A stretch of 64,000 nucleotides of DNA. Source: Sinorhizobium sp. B11. Lineage in GTDB: Bacteria; Pseudomonadota; Alphaproteobacteria; Rhizobiales; Rhizobiaceae. The stretch is from NCBI GenBank assembly GCA_039725955.1, contig CP091034.1:1488001-1552000 (forward strand). Direction: 5' to 3'. This document shows positions 38,346 to 47,096 of this stretch, piece by piece (position 1 is the stretch's first letter; every line of letters starts with the position of its first letter). A program made the translations under genes and the position numbers. A model generated the notes under the pieces. It saw only the letters and a program-made list of their open reading frames with translations. It did not search any database and had not been told where the DNA came from.

Positions 38346-39350
38346 TCAGCCGCCGCGCTGGTTTTCCTTGTCGAGCTGCGTCACCAGCGCCAATACGACC
38401 TCCGAGACGGGGGTCGGCACGTTGGCTGTACGCCCGAGTGCCACGACCATACCGACGAGCGGCACGATTTCCAGCGCCTTGCCGGCGAGAAGATCCTGCA
38501 GCATCGAGGTGCGCACCGGGCCGATGTGACGCGATTGCTGGAGCCTTTCCTCGATGCTGATGCTGAATTTTGCGCCAAGCGCGCTGCCGACCGCGCGCAC
38601 TTCGTTCATGATCTTGCCGACCATCTCGAACAGCGCGGGATCGGCCATGATGTCGGTCATCAAAGCTCGCGTCAGTGCGCTGATCGGGTTGAACGCCGCA
38701 TTGCCCGTCAGCTTGTTCCAGATCTCGTCGCGAATGCGCTGTGTGGTCGAGACATTGAGGTCGGCCCCGGCAAGGAGGCCGGCAACGGATTCGAGATCGG
38801 CCGACATTTCGCCGGAGGGTTCGCCGAGCACGAAACGGCCTTTATTGGACAGGCGGATCTCGCCTGGATTGACGACTTCCGCCCCTTGCATAGCCACGCA
38901 GCCGATCACTCGTTCCGGGCCGATCAGGCGCCACAGTTTCCCGCCGGGATCCAGTTCGTCGAACTGCAGCTCGGCATGGCCGCTTTGCGTATCGCGATGA
39001 AAATACCACCAGGGAATCCCGTTCAGCACCATGACAACGCGGGTATTGCCCTTCAGCAGCGTGGCCATGCCCTCGGCCGCCGGTCCCAGCTGATGGCCCT
39101 TGAGGCCGGTGATGATGAGATCCTGCGGTGGGAGTGTGGTCGGATCGTCGGTTGCTGTGAGCCGCACGTTGAGCGGTTTGTCCGAATCCGCTTCATGCAG
39201 GGAAAGACCATTCTTCCGGATCGCTTCCAGGTGCGCGCCACGGGCAACGACGGAGACGGCCGCATTGTCGCCGAGCCGGCTTGCGAGCTTGACGGCGATC
39301 GCGCCTCCAAGAGCGCCTGCTCCGTAAATACAGATCGATGTGCTCGCCAT
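38346..39350 (-). CDS. 2-dehydropantoate 2-reductase family protein
   Basis: 334 residues of the PanE/ApbA family, which reduces ketopantoate with NADPH in pantothenate synthesis. The Rossmann motif IYGAGALGGAIA is at residues 6-17, VARGAHL follows, and the catalytic-lysine segment EIWNKLTGNAAFNPISAL is present. The ATG at 39350 is preferred to a start 12 codons earlier because the nucleotide fold begins there. Rhizobia have several PanE paralogues, some acting on other 2-oxo acids, so the exact substrate is uncertain. Confidence 0.85.
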   Translation of the reverse strand: MASTSICIYGAGALGGAIAVKLASRLGDNAAVSVVARGAHLEAIRKNGLSLHEADSDKPLNVRLTATDDPTTLPPQDLIITGLKGHQLGPAAEGMATLLKGNTRVVMVLNGIPWWYFHRDTQSGHAELQFDELDPGGKLWRLIGPERVIGCVAMQGAEVVNPGEIRLSNKGRFVLGEPSGEMSADLESVAGLLAGADLNVSTTQRIRDEIWNKLTGNAAFNPISALTRALMTDIMADPALFEMVGKIMNEVRAVGSALGAKFSISIEERLQQSRHIGPVRTSMLQDLLAGKALEIVPLVGMVVALGRTANVPTPVSEVVLALVTQLDKENQRGG

Positions 39351-39504
39351 TCCTGTCTCTTCCTGTTGGTGATGACGCGTAGACATAGGCCATCGAAGTG
39401 GCAGGACGAATGAAAATCTTGACCTTTCGAACGCTCTTCACGCGGAAATGAAAACAAGCGCGCCGACAGGCACGCTTGTTGTTGTCGTGAAAGGCCAGAC
39501 CGTC

Positions 39505-40344
39505 TTAGGCCGTCTGTTCGAAGTCCGTGGAGACCGCGAGCTGACGCCACTGAGCCAGTTCCTTCTCCACGCTGGCATGTTCCTCTTCGATCTTGGCGAC
39601 CGTATCGCTGCCGAAAGGCATGCGCAGCGGCGGGTTGGCGGTGTTCACCAATTCGATAATGCCGGCGGTTAGCTTGGCGGGGTCGCCCGGTTGAGCGTGG
39701 TTGGCGCTCGCCGCAAAGTCGCGCATGTTGCCAGCCGGCGTGCCGACATAATCGGGGATGGAAGCCGGGCTGATCGCCAGCGAGTTGTCATGCAGGAAGT
39801 CCGTGCGGAAGAAGCCGGGCTCGATGATCGTGACCTTGATGCCGAACGGTTCGACTTCGGTCGCCAGCGATTCCGACAGGCCTTCGACGGCGAACTTCGT
39901 CGAGCCGTACACGCCCCAGCCAGGAAAGCCGTAATAGCCGCCAATCGAGGAGAAGTTCAGGATATGGCCCGAGCGCTGGCGCCGCATATAGGGCAACACG
40001 GCGCGGGTAACCTTCAGGAGGCCGAAGACGTTGGTGGCGTAGATCCGCTCGATTTCCTCTGCCGTTGCTTCCTCGACGGCGCCGAGCAGGCCGTAACCGG
40101 CATTGTTGGCGAGGATGTCGATGCGGCCGAAGCGGGCAACGGCAATAGCGGCGGCCTCTTTGGCCTGGCCTTCATTGGTGACGTCGAGAGCGACGGCAAG
40201 CAGGTTCGGATGATCGCCGAACTGTTCGGTGATGGTCTTCGGGTTGCGGGCGGTGGCAACGACAGCGTCGCCGGCAGCAAGAGCGTCCTTGGTCATCAGC
40301 GCGCCGAAACCACGCGATGCACCTGTGATAAACCAGACTTTCAT
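39505..40344 (-). CDS. Short-chain dehydrogenase/reductase
   Basis: 279 residues. The N-terminal TGASRGFG cofactor motif is at residues 8-14, NNAGYG follows, and the catalytic serine and YGSTKFAVEG (Tyr-x3-Lys) are present. The ASRGFG form and ATARNP suggest NADP(H). The ATG at 40344 has a GGAAAGGGAA site and starts right at the fold. A LysR regulator lies divergently 124 bases away and is its likely controller. Substrate unknown. Confidence 0.9.
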   Translation of the reverse strand: MKVWFITGASRGFGALMTKDALAAGDAVVATARNPKTITEQFGDHPNLLAVALDVTNEGQAKEAAAIAVARFGRIDILANNAGYGLLGAVEEATAEEIERIYATNVFGLLKVTRAVLPYMRRQRSGHILNFSSIGGYYGFPGWGVYGSTKFAVEGLSESLATEVEPFGIKVTIIEPGFFRTDFLHDNSLAISPASIPDYVGTPAGNMRDFAASANHAQPGDPAKLTAGIIELVNTANPPLRMPFGSDTVAKIEEEHASVEKELAQWRQLAVSTDFEQTA

Positions 40345-40468
40345 GGCAATTCCCTTTCCTTGAGACTGTTCGTTCAGCAGTGCGCTGCTGACGGAGGGGA
40401 ATTTGACGCAAATCCGGCTCATGTATAAGATTTGTTATTTGAGAGACTATGATGAGTGATATTCATTA

Positions 40469-41356
40469 ATGAGAGCGACCGAACTTTCCGAAATGGCTGC
40501 CTTTGCCGCTGTCGCCAGGCACAAGAGTTTCCGCAAGGCGGGAGAGGAGAGGGGTGTCACCGCCTCTGCGATCAGCCACGCTGTCCTCAACCTGGAGGAC
40601 CGCATCGGCATCCGGTTGCTGAACCGCACGACCCGCAGCGTCTCGCTGACGGAGGCCGGCGAACTGCTTCGCTCCCATCTCGATCCGGCCTTCGGCGAGA
40701 TCAATTCCGCACTCGATGCGCTGAACCGTTTCCGCGATACCCCTTTCGGTCGCGTTCGTATCAATGTCGGCAATTCCATTGCGCCCTTCGTCGTCGGCCA
40801 GGTCATCGGGCCGCTCCTGATGAAGAATCCCAATCTGCAGCTCGAGATCGCGGCGACTGATCGGCTGGTGGATATTGTCGAGGAAGGCTTCGATGCCGGC
40901 ATTCGTTTCGGCGAGCGTGTGACGGAAGGCATGATCGCCGTGCGCATCAAGCCGCGCATGCGCCTCGTGGTGGTCGGCTCCCCCGCCTATTTCGAAACAC
41001 GGCAGAAGCCTGAGACGCCGCATGATCTGAAGCGCCATATCTGCATCCAGAACATGTTCCCCTCGGGCGCGCGTTACCCCTGGGACTTTGAAAGGGACGG
41101 CCAGGCCATCACTTTCCACCCGACCGGTCCGCTCTCGCTCGACGACCACGAATTGATGACAGCGGCTGCCTTGAGCGGCGTGGCGCTAGCCTACGTCTGG
41201 GAGGGCAGGGTGGCGCCGCTGATTGCAAGCGGCAAGCTTATCCAGGTACTCGACGAATGGTGCCAGCCGGAGGAGCCGCTTTATCTCTACTATCCCAGCC
41301 GGCGGCATATTTCGGCGGGTTTCCGGACGGTGATCGACGCGATCCGCGGCGACTAA
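40469..41356 (+). CDS. LysR-family transcriptional regulator
   Basis: 295 residues. The N-terminal winged helix (MAAFAAVARHKSFRKAGEERGVTASAISHAVLNLEDRIGIRLLNRTTRSV) is typical; an effector-binding domain of the periplasmic-protein fold follows. It is divergent from the SDR gene. The gap holds ATAAGATTTGTTAT at 40425-40438, an inverted repeat that could be part of a LysR site, though the T-N11-A rule is not cleanly met. Effector unknown. Confidence 0.92.
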   Translation: MRATELSEMAAFAAVARHKSFRKAGEERGVTASAISHAVLNLEDRIGIRLLNRTTRSVSLTEAGELLRSHLDPAFGEINSALDALNRFRDTPFGRVRINVGNSIAPFVVGQVIGPLLMKNPNLQLEIAATDRLVDIVEEGFDAGIRFGERVTEGMIAVRIKPRMRLVVVGSPAYFETRQKPETPHDLKRHICIQNMFPSGARYPWDFERDGQAITFHPTGPLSLDDHELMTAAALSGVALAYVWEGRVAPLIASGKLIQVLDEWCQPEEPLYLYYPSRRHISAGFRTVIDAIRGD

Positions 41357-41457
41357 GGCAAATCGCGCAAAAGTGTGCCGTGGTTTTGTGCCAACCACGT
41401 GTGTGGATACGAGGATCCAAAGCGTCGGAAGCGAAACTGCCGCGACATGCTTGGTGG

Positions 41458-41880
41458 TCAGAGTTTGGAGAATTCCAATCGGTAGACAACATCCTCTCCC
41501 GTGACAGGATCGGTGCCGGGTGCATCGCTGATGACGAGTATGTCGCCCTCCATATGGACAGGGCGGATAAGGGGCCGCTCCCATGTCGGATTCCAGGCGG
41601 CCTCCACGTGATGGATCACCTTGTCACCCTCCAGGGAATATTCGGCGGTATAGGCCAGCATCGTATCAAAGAGTGCGGCCTTTTCACTGTCGTTGGGCGC
41701 TTTGCCGTTGGGTTTCGGCCTGCGCCGGTTGGTAACGAAGGCCATCATCCGGCCGTCTGCGTGATAGGCGATATATCCGATGGGATCGGCACCCATGGCG
41801 TCGCTCACCTTCCCCGTCGCAACGACGGTTCGTGTCCACGAGATCATGCGCCACGTTCCGATAAGGGCGGCTCTATCCAT
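41458..41880 (-). CDS. Lipocalin-like domain protein
   Basis: 140 residues matching the lipocalin-like domain family: LIGTWRMISWTRT at the start, GYIAYHADGRMMAFVTNRRRP, YTAEYSLEGDKVIHHVEAAWNP and a closing strand with YRLEFSKL. Predicted to be an all-beta barrel that binds a small ligand; no signal peptide. The ATG at 41880 has a GGAGGGG site. Function unknown. Confidence 0.8.
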   Translation of the reverse strand: MDRAALIGTWRMISWTRTVVATGKVSDAMGADPIGYIAYHADGRMMAFVTNRRRPKPNGKAPNDSEKAALFDTMLAYTAEYSLEGDKVIHHVEAAWNPTWERPLIRPVHMEGDILVISDAPGTDPVTGEDVVYRLEFSKL

Positions 41881-42070
41881 GATTATCCCCTCCTTAAAGT
41901 AGTCTAGCACAACTAGAAATGCAGGCTATGAATCCCGAGCCTTTCCTGGTCACAATGTTCCAATCAGAGCAGGAAAAGCTTCCAGTGATCAGTCAAAACT
42001 CCCTTTTGACTCTCGGTGGCGAAGTGGTGAAGATGCGCCGCACGAAGGAAGAGCAGCGCCGGAGGGGCGA

Positions 42071-43129
42071 ATGAGAAAGCCGGTTTTTTCCGCTGGCAAT
42101 TGGTGGAAAGTGGAGTGTCGTCGAACAATGCTGTCGGCCTTTACGGCTGCGGTTCTAATTGCCTTTCCAGTGGCCGCGCAGGAAAAGTCGACGCGGGACA
42201 TGCCGGCACAGACGCCTGCCTCGCATGAACAGGTCGAAAAACTGGTGTCTCGCTGGCAGGAGCATTTCAAGGGCGCCGTGAGTCTGCGTGACCGGCGCAC
42301 CGCTTTTCGCGATTTCATGGAATCGCTGCCGGAGCCGACGCGCATCCAGATCCGGCATGTCGACGCCGATGGGGTCGATGCCGAACTTATCTGGCCGGCG
42401 CGCCTTCATCACCCGGTCGGCCGGCGCGTGATCCTTTTCATCCATGGGGGCGGCTTCTACGGTGGCTCCATCCGTAGCCACAGCCTGCTTGCAGGCTCGC
42501 TTGCCAAGGCTGCGTCAAGCGATGTGCTGCTTATCGATTACCGCCTGGCGCCGGAATATGGCTATCCAGCACAGGTCAATGACGCACTCACCGCCTATCG
42601 CTATCTGCTCGAAAGCGGCTACAGCAACGGAAATATCGTGGTGATGGGCGATGGCGCCGGCGGCAATCTCGCGCTCGAGGCCGTGCTGCGGCAGATGCGT
42701 TCCCGCCAGCCGCTGCCGGCAGGCGTCGTGGCACTCAGCCCCATCACCGATCTGTCCGCCTCAGGTGCATCGGTCACAGCGAACGCCACCAACGATCCCA
42801 TGCTGGACAAGCATGCGCTGGATGCGCTGCGCAAGGCCTATCTCGGCAACAATTCTCCGACCGATCCCGACATTTCTCCGCTTTATGCCAATCTCACCGG
42901 TTTTCCGCCCTTGCTGCTGCAGGTCGGCTCCGGCGAGCTGCTGCTCGATGATACGCTGCGGCTGGCCGACAAGGCGCAAAAGGCCGGCGTCGACGTGACG
43001 GCCGAGGTCTGGCCGGGAATGCCGCATCATTGGCAGCTTTTCCCTTCGGTGCTCGATGATGCCGACAAGGCCGGCCAGAGGATCGCCGAATTCGCGATTA
43101 TGCATTTTGCAGACCCGCCCGCACAGTAA
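42071..43129 (+). CDS. HSL-family alpha/beta hydrolase without the nucleophile serine
   Basis: 352 residues with a signal peptide (about 20-37, cleavage after PVAA) and an alpha/beta hydrolase domain of the hormone-sensitive-lipase type. The oxyanion motif HGGGF is at 125-129, the acid region GSGELLLDD near 287-294 and the histidine region WPGMPHHW near 314-321. The nucleophile motif, normally GDSAGG, reads GDGAGG (193-198): Gly195, codon GGC, replaces the serine. The rest of the pocket is preserved, so the protein may be a non-hydrolytic pseudo-enzyme, or a single A-to-G change has inactivated it. GGAGGGG precedes the ATG. Confidence 0.88.
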   Translation: MRKPVFSAGNWWKVECRRTMLSAFTAAVLIAFPVAAQEKSTRDMPAQTPASHEQVEKLVSRWQEHFKGAVSLRDRRTAFRDFMESLPEPTRIQIRHVDADGVDAELIWPARLHHPVGRRVILFIHGGGFYGGSIRSHSLLAGSLAKAASSDVLLIDYRLAPEYGYPAQVNDALTAYRYLLESGYSNGNIVVMGDGAGGNLALEAVLRQMRSRQPLPAGVVALSPITDLSASGASVTANATNDPMLDKHALDALRKAYLGNNSPTDPDISPLYANLTGFPPLLLQVGSGELLLDDTLRLADKAQKAGVDVTAEVWPGMPHHWQLFPSVLDDADKAGQRIAEFAIMHFADPPAQ

Positions 43130-43159
43130 GGCCAATCCAGAACGGCGCGATCTGAGCTT

Positions 43160-43765
43160 CTACGAGTGGTTCGAATTCAGCCCTTCTATCGGCCGGCCGA
43201 TGGCGAGATTCTGACGGAGTTTGGGATCGAGCCGCTCGGCATAGGCATGATCGGGTGCTGCACCCAGCGCATCCAGCATCTTGGAGAAGAAGCAGCGTGC
43301 TGATGCTGCTGCGGTGACATCGAAGATCTCCGTGTCGCTTAGCCCGTGCCGCTTCAGGCCATCGATGTCCTGCTGCGTCACCGAGGTCGCATCGCGCGCC
43401 ACCTTGGCGGCAAAATCCATGATTGCCCGCTCGACTGCATCGATGGGCGCTTTTTCGCTGCCGCCGGCGACTGCCGAAAGGCTGTCGTTGGTGAAGCCGT
43501 CGCGCAGCAGCACCGAACCATGCGCAAGCATGCAGTAGGACGATTTGAGTTCCCTGGCCGCCGCCAGCGTCACCAGCTCATAACGCCGCTGGCTCATATG
43601 GCCGCGAATGCTGGCAAGCAGCGTCCCCCAGTGCTCCATCACCTCTGGCCGGTGTCCGAAGGCCCGGTACATGTTCGGCAGATAGCCGTAGCTGGCTTCT
43701 GCCGAGGCGTACATCGAAGCCGTCTTCTCGCTGGCGGATGCATCGGGGGTATGAATGAAAGCCAT
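43160..43765 (-). CDS. Carboxymuconolactone decarboxylase (AhpD-like) family protein
   Basis: 201 residues. LPNMYRAFGHRPEVMEHWGTLLASIRG and REL-KSSYCMLAHGSVLL are typical of AhpD-like peroxidase-related proteins. The active site has one cysteine followed by histidine (CMLAH) instead of the CxxC of true AhpD, so classical disulfide peroxidase chemistry is less likely. The ATG at 43765 has a GGGAGGA site. It lies next to the Nudix gene on the same strand. Confidence 0.83.
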   Translation of the reverse strand: MAFIHTPDASASEKTASMYASAEASYGYLPNMYRAFGHRPEVMEHWGTLLASIRGHMSQRRYELVTLAAARELKSSYCMLAHGSVLLRDGFTNDSLSAVAGGSEKAPIDAVERAIMDFAAKVARDATSVTQQDIDGLKRHGLSDTEIFDVTAAASARCFFSKMLDALGAAPDHAYAERLDPKLRQNLAIGRPIEGLNSNHS

Positions 43766-43816
43766 GGCACGATCCTCCCTTGATCCATTGGGAGAATAGA
43801 GCGGCATCCTGCGACA

Positions 43817-44278
43817 TCAATCTGCCGGCCGACCGCTTCTGCAAGACGGATGCCTGACACCTTGCCCGGTCGTCTGGTTCTGCCGTTGGCGGTAGAATGG
43901 TAGAATATGGTGTTCCGTCAGCGGCGCCATATTGATCCCGCCCGCTTCCGACGGCGATATCCAGCGGACCTCCTCGATCTCCGCCGTTGCTTTGATATCA
44001 TCATCCTTCACATGCAGCACGAAGACCTCGGCGACGACGAGATGATCCGGCTCGTTGGCCGCCGGCGCCTGAAATTGGCCCAGGAATTCGAGTTCGGCAG
44101 CCGTTGCGGTGACGCCGATTTCTTCCGACAGCTCTCGAGACAGTGCCTGCTCCGGCGTCTCTCCCGGCTCGATCTTGCCGCCCGGCTGCATGAAGGCCGC
44201 CGTGCCACGCTTGCGCACCAGAAGCGTGTCGCCGTTGCTCCGCAACAGCAGTGCGGCCGATATTCTGATCGTCTTCAT
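43817..44278 (-). CDS. Nudix hydrolase
   Basis: 153 residues with a complete Nudix box: GKIEPGETPEQALSRELSEEIGV, spaced exactly G-x5-E-x7-REL-x-EE-x-G. It should hydrolyse a nucleoside-diphosphate-linked compound with Mg; the target cannot be told. Two adjacent ATGs (44278 and 44281) are possible and the ribosome site is weak. It is divergent from the free methionine sulfoxide reductase gene, about 120 bases away. Confidence 0.88.
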   Translation of the reverse strand: MKTIRISAALLLRSNGDTLLVRKRGTAAFMQPGGKIEPGETPEQALSRELSEEIGVTATAAELEFLGQFQAPAANEPDHLVVAEVFVLHVKDDDIKATAEIEEVRWISPSEAGGINMAPLTEHHILPFYRQRQNQTTGQGVRHPSCRSGRPAD

Positions 44279-44398
44279 CATGTGGAAATCTGACCGGATT
44301 CGCTGCCGCGATTCAACTGCCATATCCTCATCGGCCGTTTGTCAAAACCCGCCTGACCACCTATATCAGCGGCTCAGAGACAGGAAGTGGATGTAACA

Positions 44399-44887
44399 AT
44401 GTTTCAGGCGGCGTCGATCGAAGTGGAAAACAAGGCCGAGTTCTACCGCGAGCTTGCCCAGCAGCTGCAGGGACTGCTCGAAGGCGAGCCGGACATGATC
44501 GCCAACGCCGCCAACACGTCGGCCCTGATGTACCAGATGATGCCCGATCTCAACTGGGCGGGCTTCTATTTGCTTAAGGATCAGGAGCTCGTCCTTGGAC
44601 CGTTCCAGGGCAAGCCGGCCTGTGTGCGCATCCCTGTCGGCCGTGGCGTATGCGGCACGGCAGTCAAGGAGCGCGCCTCGATCCTCGTGGCAGATGTCCA
44701 TGCATTTCCTGGCCATATCGCCTGCGACGCTGCATCCCGATCCGAACTCGTCGTCCCGATCCGAAATGGCGAAGAGATCGTCGGCGTTATCGATCTGGAC
44801 AGCCCGCTTCCCGCCCGCTTCGATGCCGACGACCAGGCCGGGATCGAACGTCTGGCCGAAATCTTCGCTGGGGCAACCCGTTTCTGA
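44399..44887 (+). CDS. Free methionine-(R)-sulfoxide reductase (GAF domain)
   Basis: 162 residues forming one GAF domain of the YebR/fRMsr family, which reduces free Met-R-sulfoxide. MYQMMPDLNWAGFYLL, GPFQGKPACVRIPVGRGVCGTA and the SELVVPI / GVIDLDSP strands are characteristic. All three functional cysteines are present (C75, C85, C109). The ATG at 44399 gives the usual family N-terminus (MFQAASIEV); an ATG at 44387 is an alternative start. It adds a second kind of methionine-oxide repair to the window, besides MsrPQ. Confidence 0.9.
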   Translation: MFQAASIEVENKAEFYRELAQQLQGLLEGEPDMIANAANTSALMYQMMPDLNWAGFYLLKDQELVLGPFQGKPACVRIPVGRGVCGTAVKERASILVADVHAFPGHIACDAASRSELVVPIRNGEEIVGVIDLDSPLPARFDADDQAGIERLAEIFAGATRF

Positions 44888-44951
44888 GGGCGGCGGCGTG
44901 GCGGCGATCCGTCGCTACGCTTAAACTGTCAGCGAAGCCAATAGCGACGGA

Positions 44952-45332
44952 TTAATCGAGCGCCGGGAACGCGAAACGTCCGGCAAGCATAGCCAGAGGC
45001 AAGATCGCAGCCGAGAAAAGCAGCACGATATTGTGCCAGCGCGAGTACCACGGAAAAGCAATGTCGCTCGGGAGCGAGTACGCTACACGATAGCCGAGGA
45101 TCGCGCCGAACGAATGCCAGGCAAGCACAATAAGCGAGCCGTAAGCGCCCGGGATCGAAAGCGTGATAAAGAGCCGGATCAAACCGGCCGTAACCGAAAC
45201 CCCACCGACGAAATAGGCGATCGCCATCAGGCCGCGTCCGAGATAGGCCATCACGACGTCAGGACCGAACAGCAAACCGATAACGGCGGCGCAAACGGGG
45301 CGGCGCACACGGAATGCTTCGAAAACCTGCAT
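44952..45332 (-). CDS. Hypothetical integral membrane protein
   Basis: 126 residues with about four hydrophobic segments (VCAAVIGLLFGPDVVMAYL, AIAYFVGGVSVTAGLIRLFI, LIVLAWHSFGAILGY, IVLLFSAAILPLAMLAG). I do not recognise the family. The start is uncertain: 45332 (MQVFEAF) or 45383, which adds 17 polar residues. Neither has a strong ribosome site. It stands alone between a + strand gene and a short lipoprotein gene. Confidence 0.65.
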   Translation of the reverse strand: MQVFEAFRVRRPVCAAVIGLLFGPDVVMAYLGRGLMAIAYFVGGVSVTAGLIRLFITLSIPGAYGSLIVLAWHSFGAILGYRVAYSLPSDIAFPWYSRWHNIVLLFSAAILPLAMLAGRFAFPALD

Positions 45333-45575
45333 GAAAATCCCGGCTTCAGAGGCTGACTTGTAGCAAGTTGTATCCGATGCCATGAAAAACGCCAGCCGCC
45401 TCCTTGCCGCGGCCAGAGGATGAAAGTCGGATGGTCGATCGCAGCAGCCTGCGCAAATGACGAAATCTTGATCGGCGGCGGCGTTCTCGGAAAGCCGGAC
45501 TGGCCTATTTCCTTAGCCGACACCGACATGCACTGCGTCCGGTGTCACCGATTATCGGTTTGGGGGTAGATCAAA

Positions 45576-45767
45576 ATGTCCCAATTTCGAAAACTGCTGA
45601 TCATAGGATCAGCTGTCATCGTGGCGGTCATTACTTCGTCCTGTGCGACAAGCTCGGATAGTTCGATACAGACCGGCTCTGTTGGCTATGGATCGCAAAG
45701 CACCGACTTTGGGCTCCGGCCGGCCTGCCTCGGCGGATTTGGCAACGATCGCCCTTGCAGTTACTAG
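45576..45767 (+). CDS. Small putative lipoprotein
   Basis: 63 residues: a basic start (MSQFRKLL), a hydrophobic core and a lipobox-like TSSC with Cys23, then a short Ser/Gly-rich tail with two more cysteines (ACLGGFGNDRPCSY). It would be a small anchored envelope protein. A GGGGGTAG site precedes the ATG. No family recognised. Confidence 0.65.
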   Translation: MSQFRKLLIIGSAVIVAVITSSCATSSDSSIQTGSVGYGSQSTDFGLRPACLGGFGNDRPCSY

Positions 45768-45966
45768 CGTGAGGCGCGGTTCTGCTCCGCAGGCCCGAAC
45801 AGGGTACGGACAAAAGTGATGCAATAGGACGCAGGACTTTGTGACTGCGAGGCCTCGCATATTATTGACAATAAGATAGGTTACGCACAATCAGCCATTG
45901 CCTGATTTTACGAAGCCGACCTCAATTTTGGGGGCGGTAGATTTTATAAGTTTTGGGAGATATGTG

Positions 45967-46956
45967 ATGGAATATCGTCGTTTGGGAAAGTCGGGTCTGA
46001 AAGTGAGCGAGTTCTCCTTCGGATCGTGGGTCACTTTCGGCAAGCAGGTCAACGGCGGCGACGCTGTCGATCTCATGAAGCTCGCCTACGACAGCGGGAT
46101 CAATTTCTTCGATAATGCCGAGGGTTACGAGAGCGGCAAATCCGAAATCGTCATGGGCGAGGCGCTGAAATCGCTCGCCTGGAGTCGCGACAGTTATGTC
46201 GTCTCGAGCAAGGTCTTCTGGGGTGGTCAGAAGCCGACGCAGCGCGGCTTGTCGCGCAAGCATGTGACGGACGCCTGCCACGCGGCGCTCAAGCGGCTTC
46301 AGGTCGACTATCTCGACCTCTACTTCTGCCACCGCCCGGATATTGACACTCCGATCGAAGAAACGGTCCGCGCGATGCACGATCTCGTTGCCCAGGGCAA
46401 GGTGCTCTACTGGGGAACGTCGGAATGGTCTGCCCAGCAACTGACGGAAGCCTACGCTGTCGCCCGTGACCTGCGCATCACACCGCCGACTATGGAGCAG
46501 CCGCAGTACAACATCTTCGAACGTCAGAAGGTCGAAGCAGATTACCTTCCGCTCTACGACCTGATTGGCCTCGGCACCACCATCTGGTCACCGCTCGCTT
46601 CCGGCGTTCTGACAGGAAAATACAATGACGGCGTACCGGCCGACAGCCGCATGAACCTGCCGGGCTACGAATGGCTGAAGGAAAAATGGTCCACCGACGC
46701 TGGTCGCGCCCAGCTGGAACAGGTGCGTCAGCTTGCCAGGCTTTCGAACGAGATCGGGCTGTCGATCACCCATCTCGCCCTTCTTTGGTGCCTCGCCAAC
46801 AAGAACGTCTCGACCGTCATCCTCGGCGCCTCGCGCGCAAGCCAGCTGCAGGACAATCTCGCGGCCCTCTCGCACAAGAGCAAGCTGACGTCTGACGTGC
46901 TGGAGCGGATCGACAGCATTGTCGGAAACAAACCGGAAGCACCGCGTCGCTTCTAG
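45967..46956 (+). CDS. Aldo/keto reductase (potassium-channel beta-subunit type)
   Basis: 329 residues; an NADPH-dependent aldo/keto reductase barrel of the Kv-beta/YghZ group. MEYRRLGKSGLKVSEFSFGSW begins the protein and the tetrad D49, Y54, K82 and H122 is intact (FFDNAEGYESGKSE, SSKVFWGG, YFCHRPD). The C-terminal TVILGASRASQLQDN binds NADPH. The ATG at 45967 has a GGGAGA site. Substrate unknown. Confidence 0.92.
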   Translation: MEYRRLGKSGLKVSEFSFGSWVTFGKQVNGGDAVDLMKLAYDSGINFFDNAEGYESGKSEIVMGEALKSLAWSRDSYVVSSKVFWGGQKPTQRGLSRKHVTDACHAALKRLQVDYLDLYFCHRPDIDTPIEETVRAMHDLVAQGKVLYWGTSEWSAQQLTEAYAVARDLRITPPTMEQPQYNIFERQKVEADYLPLYDLIGLGTTIWSPLASGVLTGKYNDGVPADSRMNLPGYEWLKEKWSTDAGRAQLEQVRQLARLSNEIGLSITHLALLWCLANKNVSTVILGASRASQLQDNLAALSHKSKLTSDVLERIDSIVGNKPEAPRRF

Positions 46957-47007
46957 GCAGGGCCAAAGCCGGATCGGCTCTCTTTGCCCTTGAGTTTATT
47001 CCAGTAT

Positions 47008-47045
47008 GAAATGGCCGGACCTTTTTGGTTCGGCCATTTCATTTT
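47008..47045. terminator. Hairpin between convergent genes
   Basis: Perfect 10-bp stem GAAATGGCCG (47008-47017) / CGGCCATTTC (47031-47040) with a 13-base loop, then ATTTTA. It sits between the convergent aldo/keto reductase and histidine kinase genes and could end transcription from the left. The T-run is short. Confidence 0.5.
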
Positions 47046-47096
47046 ACTGAGCTTCATTGACCGCTCATCGGAGCGGCGAGCCGATCGCTGTATCTG

